Below, piece after piece: positions 28,625-37,818 of a stretch of 64,000 nucleotides of DNA. Origin of the DNA: Sphaerotilus hippei. Its GTDB lineage: Bacteria; Pseudomonadota; Gammaproteobacteria; Burkholderiales; Burkholderiaceae_C. A program made the position numbers and the translations under genes. The notes below the pieces were generated by a model that worked only from the letters and a program-made list of their open reading frames with translations, was not told where the DNA came from and did no database searches. Position 1 is the stretch's first letter. Every line of letters starts with the position of its first letter. Where the stretch lies: positions 124,940 through 188,939 of the forward strand of contig NZ_QJJS01000009.1 of NCBI RefSeq assembly GCF_003201595.1, written 5' to 3'.

Positions 28625-30190
28625 TCAGGCCGACCAGCGCACGATGAAACGGCTGAAGTGGCGCACCGGCGGCAGGCGCGCGGCCAGGCCTTCCAGCAGC
28701 GCCGCGTCGTCGGCGTGCCAGGCGCGCAGGCGCACGCTCAGCAGCACCATCAGCGCCGCATACAGCACCCCGGCGAGCAGGTGCATGCCGTGGCCGCGGT
28801 CGAGCGCCAGCAGCAGCGCGGCCGCCGCCCCCGCCAGCAGCGCGGCCAGCGTCAGGCGGACCAGGCGCAGCAGGTGCAGCCGCACGCCCATCGTGCGCAC
28901 GACCACCGCCGCCGTCAGCCCGAACACCACCAGCGTGGACACCAGGTGCGACACCAGCGCGCCCCCCAGCCCCCAGCGCGGCACCAGCAGCAGCGCCACC
29001 ACGCCGGAGACGGCGATCGACAGCGCCACCACCGCGGTGCGGGCCTTCTGGTGGTCGGAGATCGACAGCAGCGCGCCGAACGCGCCGGTGCTGAGCGTGA
29101 AGCCGCCCACCACCACCATCACCTGCAGCGCCAGCACGGCCGGCTGGTAGCTCTGACCATACATCAGCAGCACCATCGGCGGCGCCCACAGGACACCGAC
29201 CCCGGCCAGCAGCAGGCCGAGGAAATGGAACAGCCTCACCGCATCGGCGGTGATGCGGCCGGCCCGCTGCGTGCCCCCCTGGCCGTAGCCGTGGGCCATC
29301 AGCGGCATCAGGATCGAGTTCAGGCCGGAGGACAGCAGGTCGACCCCGCCGCGGGTCAGCGCCACGGCGATGCTGAAATAGGCCACCGTCTCGGCCCCGG
29401 CGTGGCGGTTGAGCAGGAAGGTCTCGATCGCCTTGTTGCTCAGCGCGGCCACCAGCGTCAGCGCCACGGTCCAGCCGAAGTGCAGGCGCACGCGCGCCAT
29501 CAGCGCGGACTCGGACTCGGCTTGGACCGGGGCGCCGGCGTCCGGTGCCGCCGCCTCATCGGCCGAGCCCGGGCGGCGCCGCTGCAGCCACCACAGCAGC
29601 GGCGGATGCGCCAGGCTGACCAGCACGAACAGCAGCAGCATGTCGACCAGGCCGCGGCCCAGCAGCGCCAGTCCCACCACCCCCAGCACGTTGGCCAGCG
29701 CCAGCAGGGTCACGCTCATCGCCTCGAGGTCGAAGCGGCCGTGGCCCTTGGCCACCGACACGCCGAACAGGTAGGCGGCCTTGCCCACGGCCGCCGCCAG
29801 CACGATGGCGGCGAACAGCGCCAGGTCCTCGCTCCAGCCGGTCGGTCGCAGCCAGGGCAGCACCGCCATCAGGCCCAGCCCGGCCAGCAGCACCGAGGCC
29901 GCCTGCCAGCGCGCCAGGCGCCGGCCGAGCGAACGCGCCTGCACCGGCGCGCCCCGGCCGAGCAGCTCGGAGACGAAGCGGATCACCGTGGTGGTCAGCC
30001 CGTTGTTCATCACCATGACCAGCAGGCCCGACAGCCACAGCACATAGGCATAACGGCCGTAGTCGGCCGGGCCGAGCGCCCGGGCCACCAGCGTGCTGGC
30101 GAGCAGGCCCGCGGCATAGGCCACATAGGTCGAGCCGGTGACCAGCACCGCCGCCCGGGCCATCGTGCGGCCCCCGAAGCGCTGGCTCAT
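28625..30190 (-). CDS. Polysaccharide flippase (Wzx/MVF-type)
   Basis: A 521-residue protein with about 12-14 hydrophobic segments, beginning VLVTGSTYVAYAAGLLASTLVARALGPADYGRYAYV, the usual start of oligosaccharide flippases. A cytoplasmic low-complexity insertion rich in Ala, Asp and Glu (about residues 205-228) separates the two halves. It would turn lipid-linked repeat units across the inner membrane for Wzy-type polymerisation. The ATG at 30190 overlaps the stop of the upstream glycosyltransferase (ATGA) and is chosen over an ATG two codons earlier. Confidence 0.88.
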   Translation of the reverse strand: MSQRFGGRTMARAAVLVTGSTYVAYAAGLLASTLVARALGPADYGRYAYVLWLSGLLVMVMNNGLTTTVIRFVSELLGRGAPVQARSLGRRLARWQAASVLLAGLGLMAVLPWLRPTGWSEDLALFAAIVLAAAVGKAAYLFGVSVAKGHGRFDLEAMSVTLLALANVLGVVGLALLGRGLVDMLLLFVLVSLAHPPLLWWLQRRRPGSADEAAAPDAGAPVQAESESALMARVRLHFGWTVALTLVAALSNKAIETFLLNRHAGAETVAYFSIAVALTRGGVDLLSSGLNSILMPLMAHGYGQGGTQRAGRITADAVRLFHFLGLLLAGVGVLWAPPMVLLMYGQSYQPAVLALQVMVVVGGFTLSTGAFGALLSISDHQKARTAVVALSIAVSGVVALLLVPRWGLGGALVSHLVSTLVVFGLTAAVVVRTMGVRLHLLRLVRLTLAALLAGAAAALLLALDRGHGMHLLAGVLYAALMVLLSVRLRAWHADDAALLEGLAARLPPVRHFSRFIVRWSA

Positions 30191-31323
30191 CGGCACAGCC
30201 CGTACTGGTCACGCAGCACCTCGTGCATGCGCTCGCCCACCCGCTGCCAGGTGAATTCGGCGGCGACCCGCTCGCGGCCGAAGCGGCCCATCTCGCGGGC
30301 CATCGCGGGATCACGCCCCAGCGAGATCATCGCCTGGGCCAGGCCGAAGGCGTCCCCCGCCGACGCGATCAGACCGGTGCGGCCATGCTGCACGATCTCG
30401 GGCATCGCGCAGCGGTCCACCGCGATGCACGGCAGGCCCCAGGCCATGCCCTCGAGCAGCGAGATGCCGAAGGGCTCGTAGACCGAGGGCAGCACCAGCG
30501 CGGTCGCCTCGGCGAACAGCGCCTCCAGGCGCTGCGCCTGCGCGGGCACCGACTTCGACAGGAAACCGGCGAAGGTCACGCCCTCGGGCGCCTCGGGCAG
30601 CACCTGGGGCGGGGCATCGGGGCCGACGATGGTCAGGCGCGCCTCGGGCAGCGCCCAGCGCACCTGCGCGAACGCCTCCAGCAGGCCGGGCCCGCCCTTG
30701 CGCTCGAACTCGCGGCCGACGAACAGGAAATGGGGCGCCTCGAAGCTGCGCACCGGCACGTCGGGCAGGCGCGGGAAGTTGATGCCCGCCCCGACCACGT
30801 GCACCCGCGAGGACGGGATGCCGAAGTCGTTGATGAAGCTCGACGCCAGCCAGCCGCTCATCACGAAGATGCCCCGCATCGAGCGGTAGACCTCGCCTTC
30901 CCAGCGCAGGTGGCGGGCGCGCTGCTCCGGGCCGACCTGGCTCTGGTCGAAATGGCGGTAGCGCAGCGCGGCATTGCCGTCGTGGTAGCCGAACACCGGC
31001 GGCAGGCCCGGTGCCGCGCAGTTCAGGCGCGCGCCGATCTGCAGCACGCCCTCGACGTCGCGCTCGCGCCGCACCATCGAGCGGGCCCGGCGGCTGAGCA
31101 TCGAGAAGCGGGTGCCGCTGGCGTTGAAGCGCGCGCGCCAGCGCTCGCGTGGCCAGGCCAGCGAGGTCAGCTGGCACCAGCGGGTCTCCAGCGCGTTCAG
31201 GCGCACCTGACGGGCGTGCGGCACCACGCCCTGCTCGCGCAGGACGTCGAAGAGGTATTTCGAGGAACCCGACCAGCTGCGCGGATCGTAGGGAGGTTCG
31301 AGGCTGACGCCGATCAGGGGCAT
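30187..31323 (-). CDS. Glycosyltransferase family 4 (GT-B)
   Basis: A 378-residue glycosyltransferase starting [21 protein letters not shown]. The donor-binding part shows [30 protein letters not shown] and the EX7E segment [18 protein letters not shown]. The start at 31323 is chosen for homology-like content; the open frame continues to 31449 without support. It heads a minus-strand unit with the flippase, to which it is coupled by a 4-bp overlap, and is divergent from argH. Confidence 0.9.
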   Translation of the reverse strand: MPLIGVSLEPPYDPRSWSGSSKYLFDVLREQGVVPHARQVRLNALETRWCQLTSLAWPRERWRARFNASGTRFSMLSRRARSMVRRERDVEGVLQIGARLNCAAPGLPPVFGYHDGNAALRYRHFDQSQVGPEQRARHLRWEGEVYRSMRGIFVMSGWLASSFINDFGIPSSRVHVVGAGINFPRLPDVPVRSFEAPHFLFVGREFERKGGPGLLEAFAQVRWALPEARLTIVGPDAPPQVLPEAPEGVTFAGFLSKSVPAQAQRLEALFAEATALVLPSVYEPFGISLLEGMAWGLPCIAVDRCAMPEIVQHGRTGLIASAGDAFGLAQAMISLGRDPAMAREMGRFGRERVAAEFTWQRVGERMHEVLRDQYGLCR

Positions 31324-31462
31324 GACGATGCGGTCTATTTGTATCAAGACGTTACCCGAGCAAGATACATCAATTGCAGTGTCGCCTCGAGCGCGGCACG
31401 CAAATCTTTCGAGTTCCGGCCTCAAGACCGTGCAGATCGGGGCCTGCACGCGCCCGCCTCCC

Positions 31463-31468
31463 TACAAT
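31463..31468 (+). promoter_or_regulatory. Candidate -10 box for argH
   Basis: TACAAT within CTCCCTACAATCC lies 34 bp upstream of the argH start. It shares CTCCCTACAAT with the cytochrome c leader. No convincing -35 box is seen at the standard distance. Confidence 0.35.
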
Positions 31469-31501
31469 CCGGGGCTCCCGATCTCCTCAGCCCCTGCCGC
31501 C

Positions 31502-32935
31502 ATGAGCACCCATCAACTCGACAAGAAGTCGCAAGCCTGGTCCGCCCTGTTCTCCGAACCGATGAGCGAGCTGGTCAAGCGCTACACCTCCAGCGTCTTC
31601 TTCGACCAGCGCATGTGGGCCGCCGACATCGAAGGCAGCCTGGCGCATGCCGACATGCTGGCCGCCCAGGGCATCATCGGCGCCCAGGACCTGGCCGACA
31701 TCCAGCGCGGCATGGCGCAGATCCGCAGCGAGATCGAGGCGGGCACCTTCGAGTGGAAGCTCGAGCTGGAGGACGTGCACCTGAACATCGAGGCCCGCCT
31801 GACCACGCTGGTGGGCGACGCCGGCAAGCGCCTGCACACCGGCCGCTCGCGCAACGACCAGGTCGCCACCGACGTGCGCCTGTGGCTGCGCGGCGAGATC
31901 GACGCCACCGCCGTGCTGCTCGAAGACATGCAGCGCGCGCTGGTGTCGGTGGCCGAGAAGAACGTCGAGGTCATCCTGCCGGGCTTCACCCACCTGCAGG
32001 TGGCGCAGCCGGTGAGCTTCGCCCACCACCTGCTCGCCTACGTGGAGATGTTCGCGCGCGACGCCGAGCGCCTGGCCGACCTGCGCCGCCGCGTCAACCG
32101 CCTGCCGCTGGGTGCGGCCGCGCTGGCCGGCACCAGCTACCCGCTGGACCGCGAGCGCGTGGCCCGCACGCTGGGCTTCGACGGCGTCTGCCAGAACAGC
32201 CTGGACGCGGTCAGCGACCGCGACTTCGCCATCGAGTTCACCAGCTTCGCCACGCTGGTGATGATCCACGTCTCGCGCCTGGCCGAGGAGATCGTGGTGT
32301 GGATGAGCCAGAACTTCGGCTTCATCAACCTGAGCGACCGCTACTGCACCGGCTCGTCGATCATGCCGCAGAAGCGCAACCCCGACGTGGCCGAACTGGC
32401 GCGCGGCAAGTCCGGCCGCGTGGTGGGCCACCTGATGGGCCTGATCACGCTGATGAAGGGCCAGCCGCTGGCCTACAACAAGGACAACCAGGAAGACAAG
32501 GAGCCGCTGTTCGACACGGTCGACACCGTCAAGGACACGCTGCGCATCATGGCCGAGATGATCGGCGGCGAGGTGGCGGCCGACGGTTCGCGCTCGGGCG
32601 GCCTGACCGTCAAGGCCGACGCGATGGAGCGTGCCGCGCTGCGCGGCTACGCCACCGCCACCGACCTGGCCGACTACCTGGTCAAGAAGGGCCTGCCCTT
32701 CCGCGACGCGCACGAGGTGGTGGCCCACGCCGTCAAGGACGCGATCGCGCTGGGCCGCGACCTGTCGGAGCTGCCGCTGGAGACGCTGCAGGGCTACGAC
32801 GCCCGCATCACGGCCGACGTGCACGAGGCGCTGACGCTGTCGGGCTCGCTGAACGCGCGCAACGTGCTGGGCGGCACGGCACCGGTTCAGGTGCGTGCGC
32901 AGATCGCGCGCCACCACCAGCGCCTGCAGGCCTGA
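31502..32935 (+). CDS. argH: Argininosuccinate lyase
   Basis: A 477-residue enzyme of the aspartase/fumarase superfamily that splits argininosuccinate into arginine and fumarate, the last step of arginine biosynthesis. The signature [12 protein letters not shown] around the mobile catalytic serine loop is present, together with [26 protein letters not shown] and [17 protein letters not shown]. Length and start ([17 protein letters not shown]) are normal. It is a single gene between the polysaccharide and pilus loci. Confidence 0.98.
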   Translation: MSTHQLDKKSQAWSALFSEPMSELVKRYTSSVFFDQRMWAADIEGSLAHADMLAAQGIIGAQDLADIQRGMAQIRSEIEAGTFEWKLELEDVHLNIEARLTTLVGDAGKRLHTGRSRNDQVATDVRLWLRGEIDATAVLLEDMQRALVSVAEKNVEVILPGFTHLQVAQPVSFAHHLLAYVEMFARDAERLADLRRRVNRLPLGAAALAGTSYPLDRERVARTLGFDGVCQNSLDAVSDRDFAIEFTSFATLVMIHVSRLAEEIVVWMSQNFGFINLSDRYCTGSSIMPQKRNPDVAELARGKSGRVVGHLMGLITLMKGQPLAYNKDNQEDKEPLFDTVDTVKDTLRIMAEMIGGEVAADGSRSGGLTVKADAMERAALRGYATATDLADYLVKKGLPFRDAHEVVAHAVKDAIALGRDLSELPLETLQGYDARITADVHEALTLSGSLNARNVLGGTAPVQVRAQIARHHQRLQA

Positions 32936-32947
32936 CGCGCCAAGCTG

Positions 32948-32968
32948 CGGGGTCCGGCCCCGACTTTT
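32948..32968 (+). terminator. Possible weak terminator after argH
   Basis: CGGGG and CCCCG form a 5-bp stem with a 5-base loop, followed by ACTTTT, starting 13 bp after the argH stop. The short stem makes this a weak call. Confidence 0.4.
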
Positions 32969-32975
32969 CGTGCCA

Positions 32976-33002
32976 TTGACGCCGGCGCCCCCGCCCTAGC
33001 AT
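32976..33002 (+). promoter_or_regulatory. Candidate promoter of the MSHA pilus operon
   Basis: TTGACG and TAGCAT are separated by 15 bp, about 67 bp upstream of mshE. The spacing is shorter than ideal. The 12-mer CCCTAGCATCGG overlapping the -10 recurs just before mshD. Confidence 0.35.
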
Positions 33003-33068
33003 CGGGTCGGGGTCGGCCCGTCCGCTCCACCGCTGCCCGATGTCGGGCGTGCCGGCCGGGCCCGCGTC

Positions 33069-34844
33069 ATGGAACACGACCAGCACATCAGCACACCCGC
33101 CGCGCCCGGCTCCTCGGCCGGCGAGATCGACACGGCGTCGCCGCGACGCCAGCGCATCCGCCTGGGCGACGTGCTGGTGCAGCAGCGCCTGGTGTCCGAG
33201 CAGCAGCTCGACCAGGCGCTCGAGCAGCAGCGCAGCAGCGGCAAGCGCCTGGGCCGGGTGCTGATCGACAACGGCCTGATCACCGAGGACAGCCTGGTGC
33301 AGGCGCTGGCGCGCCAGCTGCGCATCCCCTTCGTCAACCTGAAGACCTTCCCGGTCAAGGGCGAGGCGGTGCGGCTGCTGAGCGAATCGCATGCCCGGCG
33401 CCACCGCGCCATCGTGATCGACGACAAGGGCGAGCACCTGCTGCTGGCCATGGCCGATCCGCTCGACCTGTTCGCCTACGACGAGCTGTGCCGCCAGCTG
33501 CGCCGGCCGGCCCGCCTGGCCGTGGTCGCCGAGAGCCAGCTGCTGGGCACGCTCGACCGCCACTACCGCCGCACCGAGGAGATCACCGGCCTGGCCAAGG
33601 CGCTCGAGAAGGACATCGGCGACACGCTGGACTTCGGCTCGCTGCAGGCCAGCGTGGGCCAGGAAGGCGCGCCGGTGGTGCGCCTGCTGCAGACCGTCTT
33701 CGAGGAGGCCAGCCAGGTCGGCGCCTCCGACGTGCACCTGGAGCCGCAGGAGCGCGAGCTGCTGATCCGCCACCGGGTCGACGGCGTGCTGCAGACGCAG
33801 AACCACGTCGACAAGCGGGTGGCCGCCGCGCTGACCCAGCGCCTCAAGCTGATGGCCAACCTGGACATCTCCGAGAAGCGCCTGCCGCAGGACGGCCGCT
33901 TCTCGCTGCGCCTGGCCGAGCGCACGCTCGACGTGCGCCTGTCCACGCTGCCCAGCCAGCACGGCGAATCGGTGGTGATGCGCCTGCTCGGCCACGGCGA
34001 CACCGTGCGCCGGCTCGAGCACATCGGCATGCCCGCCGCGATGCTGCGGCGCCTGCGCGAGATCATCGGGCGCACCTCGGGCATGGTGCTGGTGACCGGC
34101 CCGACCGGCTCGGGCAAGACGACCACGCTGTATGCCGCGCTGGCGGAGATCGACGCGGAGCAGCACAAGATCATCACCGTCGAGGACCCGGTCGAGTACC
34201 GCCTGCCGGGGCTGACCCAGGTGCAGGTCAACGACCGGATCGAGCTGAGCTTCGCCAAGGTGCTGCGCGCGACGCTGCGGCAGGATCCGGACGTGATCCT
34301 GGTGGGCGAGATGCGCGACACCGAGACCGCCGAGATCGGCCTGCGCGGGGCGATGACCGGCCACCTGGTGCTGTCGACGCTGCACACCCGCGACGCGGTC
34401 AGCACGCCGTTCCGCCTGCTCGACATGGGCGTGCCGGCCTTCATGGTCGCGACCTCGCTGCAGGCGGTGATCGCGCAGCGCCTGGTGCGCGTGAACTGCC
34501 CGCACTGCCTGGAGCCGCACGAACCGACCCCGCAGCAGCTGGCCTGGCTGGCCAGCCTGCAGGCCGACGCCACCGGCCTGCGGCCGCACCGCGGCGCCGG
34601 CTGCTCGGCCTGCAACGGCACCGGCTACAGCGGCCGCGTCGGGGTCTACGAGATGCTGGAGATGGACGCCGAGATGGCCCAGACCGCCACCCGCGGCGAC
34701 CCGACCGCCTTCCTGCACGCCGCGCGCCGCCACATGGTCGGGCGCACCATGGCCCACCACGCGCTGGCGCTGGTGCGGGAACACCGGACCTCGCTGGCCG
34801 AGGCGATGCGCATCGCCGGCGACCTGCAGGCCGCGACCGACTGA
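33069..34844 (+). CDS. mshE: MSHA pilus extension ATPase MshE, with c-di-GMP-binding N-domain
   Basis: A 591-residue GspE/PilB-type hexameric ATPase that drives pilus assembly at the cytoplasmic face of the inner membrane. The N-terminus has two tandem 24-residue MshEN motifs (residues 31-54 and 60-83, spaced by 5), which in Vibrio MshE bind c-di-GMP. Motif 2 is canonical. Motif 1 has Arg40 where glycine is usual. The C-terminal ATPase has Walker A GPTGSGKT, the Asp box around ITVEDPVEYRL, Walker B ILVGEMRDTETAEI, a His box with STLHTRD, and a four-cysteine zinc site (CPHC...CSACNGTG). It heads the msh operon, followed by mshG after 11 bp. Confidence 0.95.
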   Translation: MEHDQHISTPAAPGSSAGEIDTASPRRQRIRLGDVLVQQRLVSEQQLDQALEQQRSSGKRLGRVLIDNGLITEDSLVQALARQLRIPFVNLKTFPVKGEAVRLLSESHARRHRAIVIDDKGEHLLLAMADPLDLFAYDELCRQLRRPARLAVVAESQLLGTLDRHYRRTEEITGLAKALEKDIGDTLDFGSLQASVGQEGAPVVRLLQTVFEEASQVGASDVHLEPQERELLIRHRVDGVLQTQNHVDKRVAAALTQRLKLMANLDISEKRLPQDGRFSLRLAERTLDVRLSTLPSQHGESVVMRLLGHGDTVRRLEHIGMPAAMLRRLREIIGRTSGMVLVTGPTGSGKTTTLYAALAEIDAEQHKIITVEDPVEYRLPGLTQVQVNDRIELSFAKVLRATLRQDPDVILVGEMRDTETAEIGLRGAMTGHLVLSTLHTRDAVSTPFRLLDMGVPAFMVATSLQAVIAQRLVRVNCPHCLEPHEPTPQQLAWLASLQADATGLRPHRGAGCSACNGTGYSGRVGVYEMLEMDAEMAQTATRGDPTAFLHAARRHMVGRTMAHHALALVREHRTSLAEAMRIAGDLQAATD

Positions 34845-34855
34845 GGGGCACGACG

Positions 34856-36103
34856 ATGGCCAGTTTCGCCTGGCGCGGCCGCAACGGCCGCGGTGAAGAA
34901 GTCTCCGGCATCACCGAGGCCGATGCCGACCATGCGGTGGCCGACCAGCTGATCGCCGGCGGTGTCAGCCCGGTGGAGATCCGCCCGCTGCGCTCGATCG
35001 AGCAGGTGCCCGCCGGGAGCGAAGCCACCACCCGCCCGCCGTGGGCCGCGCTGCTGGCCCGCCCGGTCAGCGGCGAGGAGGTGCTGATCCTGACCCGCCA
35101 GCTCCACACGCTGCAGAAGTCGGGCGTGCCGCTGCTGCGCTCGCTGGCCGGGCTGCAGGCCTCGCACGACAAGCCGGCGATGTGCGACCTGCTGGGCGAC
35201 GTGCGCGCCAGCCTCGACCAGGGGCGCGAGCTGTCGGGGGCGCTCGCCCGCCACCCCCGCGTCTTCGACGGCTTCTACGTCGCGATGGTGCGGGTGGGCG
35301 AGATGACCGGGCGCATGCCCGAGGTGCTGCGGCGCCTGGCCGAGCACACCGAGTTCGTGCTCGACACCCGGGCGCGCATCCGGCAGGCGCTGCGTTACCC
35401 GGCGATGGTGCTGGGCGCGATCGCCGTGGCGATGGTGGTCATCAACCTCTTCGTGCTGCCGGTGTTCGCCCAGGTGTTCGCCGGCTTCAAGTCCGAGCTG
35501 CCGCTGATGACGCGGCTGCTGCTGGGCAGCTCGGCCTTCATGGTGCGCTGGTGGCCGCTGCTGGTGGCCGCGCTGGTGGCCGCGGTGCTGATGCTGCGCG
35601 CCTGGCTGGCCACGCCGGACGGCCGCTACCGCTGGGACCGGCTGCAGCTGCGCCTGCCGCTGGCCGGCCCGATCGTGCGGCGGGCCACGCTGGCGCGCTT
35701 CGCCCGCAGCTACGCGCTGGCCGCCAGCAGCGGCGTGCCGATCGCCCAGGCCATGACCGTGATCGCCCAGACGGTGGACAACCGCTACATCGGCGCGCGC
35801 GTCGAGCAGATGCGCGACAGCATCGAGCGCGGCGAGAGCATCTCGCGCTGCGCCAGCGCCGCGGGCATCTTCACGCCGATGGTGCTGCAGATGATCGCCG
35901 TGGGCGAGGAGACCGGCGAGATGGACACGCTGATGGTCGAGGTCGCCGACATGTACGAGCGGGAGGTCGACTACGCGGTCAAGAACCTGTCCTCGGCGAT
36001 CGAGCCGCTGCTGCTGCTGGTCATCGGCTCGCTGGTGACGGTGCTGGCGCTGGGCGTGTTCCTGCCGCTGTGGAACCTCGGCCAGGCCGCGATGAGCCAT
36101 TGA
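34856..36103 (+). CDS. mshG: MSHA pilus inner-membrane platform protein MshG
   Basis: A 415-residue GspF/PilC-family platform protein. It begins FAWRGRNGRGEEVSGITEAD, contains two repeated GspF domains with RQLHTLQKSGVPLLRSLAGL and LARFARSYALAASSGVPIAQAM, and three membrane helices (ALRYPAMVLGAIAVAMVVINLFVLPVF, WWPLLVAALVAAVLMLRAWLA, and the C-terminal LLLLVIGSLVTVLALGVFLPLW). The paired motif GEETGEMDTLM is conserved. It couples the MshE motor to the growing pilus. Confidence 0.94.
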   Translation: MASFAWRGRNGRGEEVSGITEADADHAVADQLIAGGVSPVEIRPLRSIEQVPAGSEATTRPPWAALLARPVSGEEVLILTRQLHTLQKSGVPLLRSLAGLQASHDKPAMCDLLGDVRASLDQGRELSGALARHPRVFDGFYVAMVRVGEMTGRMPEVLRRLAEHTEFVLDTRARIRQALRYPAMVLGAIAVAMVVINLFVLPVFAQVFAGFKSELPLMTRLLLGSSAFMVRWWPLLVAALVAAVLMLRAWLATPDGRYRWDRLQLRLPLAGPIVRRATLARFARSYALAASSGVPIAQAMTVIAQTVDNRYIGARVEQMRDSIERGESISRCASAAGIFTPMVLQMIAVGEETGEMDTLMVEVADMYEREVDYAVKNLSSAIEPLLLLVIGSLVTVLALGVFLPLWNLGQAAMSH

Positions 36104-36290
36104 TCGGCGGCGATCGAGCGGTTCAGGCGCCGGATGTGAATTTTTTGCTCAATTCGCGCGGACCGCCGGTCGATATCCCCATCACGGCGCCACGTTCCAG
36201 GCCCGCCGGGCCCGGGCCGCGAGACGCCACCGGGCAGGCTCTCCACGAGCCCCCGGAACGACATCTTCTCCAGCTGCATCGAGGTAGACC

Positions 36291-36701
36291 ATGAAGCGCA
36301 AGTCCCTGCAATCCCGACCGGTTCGTCAACACGGCTTCACGCTGATCGAACTGGTGATGGTGGTGGTCATCCTGGCCGTGCTGGCCGTGACGGCCCTGCC
36401 GAAGTTCATCGACATCAAGAGCGACGCCCAGACGGCAGCGGCACAGGGCGTGGCCTCGGCGCTGAGCTCGGCGGCCGCGGTCAACTACGCCGCCCGCAAG
36501 GCCAACTCGAGCAAGGGCCAGACGGTCGCGACCTGCGCAGATGCAGCCACCCTGCTGCAGAAGGGTGCAACTGGCGGCCTGCCGACGGGCTACTCGATGA
36601 CCGACGGCACGGTCACCATCGCCGCCGACACGAGCGTGGATTGCGCCATCACCGGCCCGAACAGCTCGAGCGCCACGGCCACGATCATCGGCATCAACTG
36701 A
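36291..36701 (+). CDS. mshA: MSHA major pilin MshA
   Basis: A 136-residue type IVa prepilin. A 15-residue basic leader ends at the prepilin-peptidase site HG|FTLIELVMVVVILAVLAVTALPKFIDI, with Glu5 present. The head domain is short and has two cysteines (TCADA and DCAIT) that would close the D-region disulfide near the C-terminus. A GAGG ribosome-binding site precedes the ATG. A 187-bp gap after mshG, containing an A+T-rich GAATTTTTTG patch, may carry a separate promoter for this abundant subunit. The stop overlaps the next start (TGATG). Confidence 0.92.
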   Translation: MKRKSLQSRPVRQHGFTLIELVMVVVILAVLAVTALPKFIDIKSDAQTAAAQGVASALSSAAAVNYAARKANSSKGQTVATCADAATLLQKGATGGLPTGYSMTDGTVTIAADTSVDCAITGPNSSSATATIIGIN

Positions 36702-37168
36702 TGCGCCGCCCCGCCGCCGCCCCCGTGGGGTGTCCGCGGGGCTTCACGCTGATCGAGCTGGTGGTGGTGATGGTGCTGATCGCCACGCTGGCGGTGGTCG
36801 CGCTGCCGCGCCTGCTCGACCTGGACGCCTGGCGCCTGCGCGCCTATGGCGACCAGCTGCAGGCCGAGCTGCAGGCGATGCAGCGTCTGTCGATCGCCCA
36901 GCGCCGCGTCATCGTGGCCACCATCACGCCCACCGGGGTGAACGCCGCCTACGGCGACGGCACGGCCTTCGCGGCCCTGCCCTGCCCCTCGAGCCTGGGC
37001 TCCTGCATCCAGGAGAGCGGCAGCCGCACGGTCAGCTTCAACAGCGGCCACGGCGGCAGCACGGTCACCTCGACCGGCGCCTCGCTGCCGCTGACGCTGG
37101 TGGCGGGCAGCACGCTGCAGCGTTACCAGATCGAGACGGAAACAGGCCTGATTCGCACGCTTCCTTGA
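36701..37168 (+). CDS. mshC: MSHA minor pilin, MshC-like
   Basis: A 155-residue prepilin-like protein with a GFTLIELVVVMVLIATLAVVALPRLLDL N-terminus after a short leader. The head has the pair CPSSLGSC and ends GLIRTLP. Its position straight after mshA and its size fit MshC, a minor pilin thought to sit at the pilus tip or in an initiation complex. The ATG shares one base with the mshA stop. Identity as MshC rests on order more than on sequence. Confidence 0.78.
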   Translation: MRRPAAAPVGCPRGFTLIELVVVMVLIATLAVVALPRLLDLDAWRLRAYGDQLQAELQAMQRLSIAQRRVIVATITPTGVNAAYGDGTAFAALPCPSSLGSCIQESGSRTVSFNSGHGGSTVTSTGASLPLTLVAGSTLQRYQIETETGLIRTLP

Positions 37169-37206
37169 CCGAACGTGGTCCCCGATGCCCCCCTAGCATC
37201 GGAGCC

Positions 37207-37818
37207 ATGAACTGTCAGCCCCGTGCAGCCGTGCGCAACGGTGTCCGTCCCTGTGCCCCCGGCGTGCCGCCGGGCCGGGGTCGGGTGCGCGGGCTGTCGC
37301 TGATCGAGCTGATGATGTTCATCGTCATCCTCGGCGCGGCCCTGGCGGGCGTGGTCCGCATCTTCGTGCAGGCCAGCCTGGCCAGTGCCGACCCCGGCCT
37401 GCAGCGCCAGGCGCTGGCGATCGCCGAGTCGCTGCTCGAGGAGGTGCAGCTGATGCCCTTCACCTGGTGCGACCCGGACGACGAGGCCGTCGAGACCGCG
37501 ACCAGCGCCGCCGGGTGTGCCAGCGCCGAGGCGATCGGCCCGGAGAGCGGCGAGAACCGCTACCTCACGCCCCAGTTCGACAACGTCAACGACTACCACG
37601 GCTGGTCGATGAACGGCATCCGCGACATCGGCAACAACCCCGTCACCGGCCTGGAGAACTACCGCGCCAGCGTGAGCGTGCAGGCCGCCGCCCTGGGCAG
37701 CCTGAGCGCGGCCAGCGGCGACGCGCTGCGCATCACGGTGACGGTCGACGGGCCGGGCAACACCCAGGTCACCCTCGCGGGCCATCGGAGCCGGCATGCG
37801 CCGCAAGCCGCCTACTGA
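37207..37818 (+). CDS. mshD: MSHA minor pilin, MshD-like
   Basis: A 203-residue prepilin-like protein with a long 29-residue leader and the cleavage region RG|LSLIELMMFIVILGAALAGVVRIF. The head contains ALAIAESLLEEVQLMPFTWCDPDD, a motif of the MshD family (leader-proximal AESLLEEV). The start at 37207 (MNCQPRAAV) follows a GGAGCC ribosome-binding site. It overlaps mshO by 23 bp. Confidence 0.82.
   Translation: MNCQPRAAVRNGVRPCAPGVPPGRGRVRGLSLIELMMFIVILGAALAGVVRIFVQASLASADPGLQRQALAIAESLLEEVQLMPFTWCDPDDEAVETATSAAGCASAEAIGPESGENRYLTPQFDNVNDYHGWSMNGIRDIGNNPVTGLENYRASVSVQAAALGSLSAASGDALRITVTVDGPGNTQVTLAGHRSRHAPQAAY

Noticed and set aside
36104..36290. A sigma-54 promoter before mshA
   Set aside because: The spacing between GG and GC pairs around GAATTTTTTGC does not fit the -24/-12 form. 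A promoter may exist but I cannot name it.
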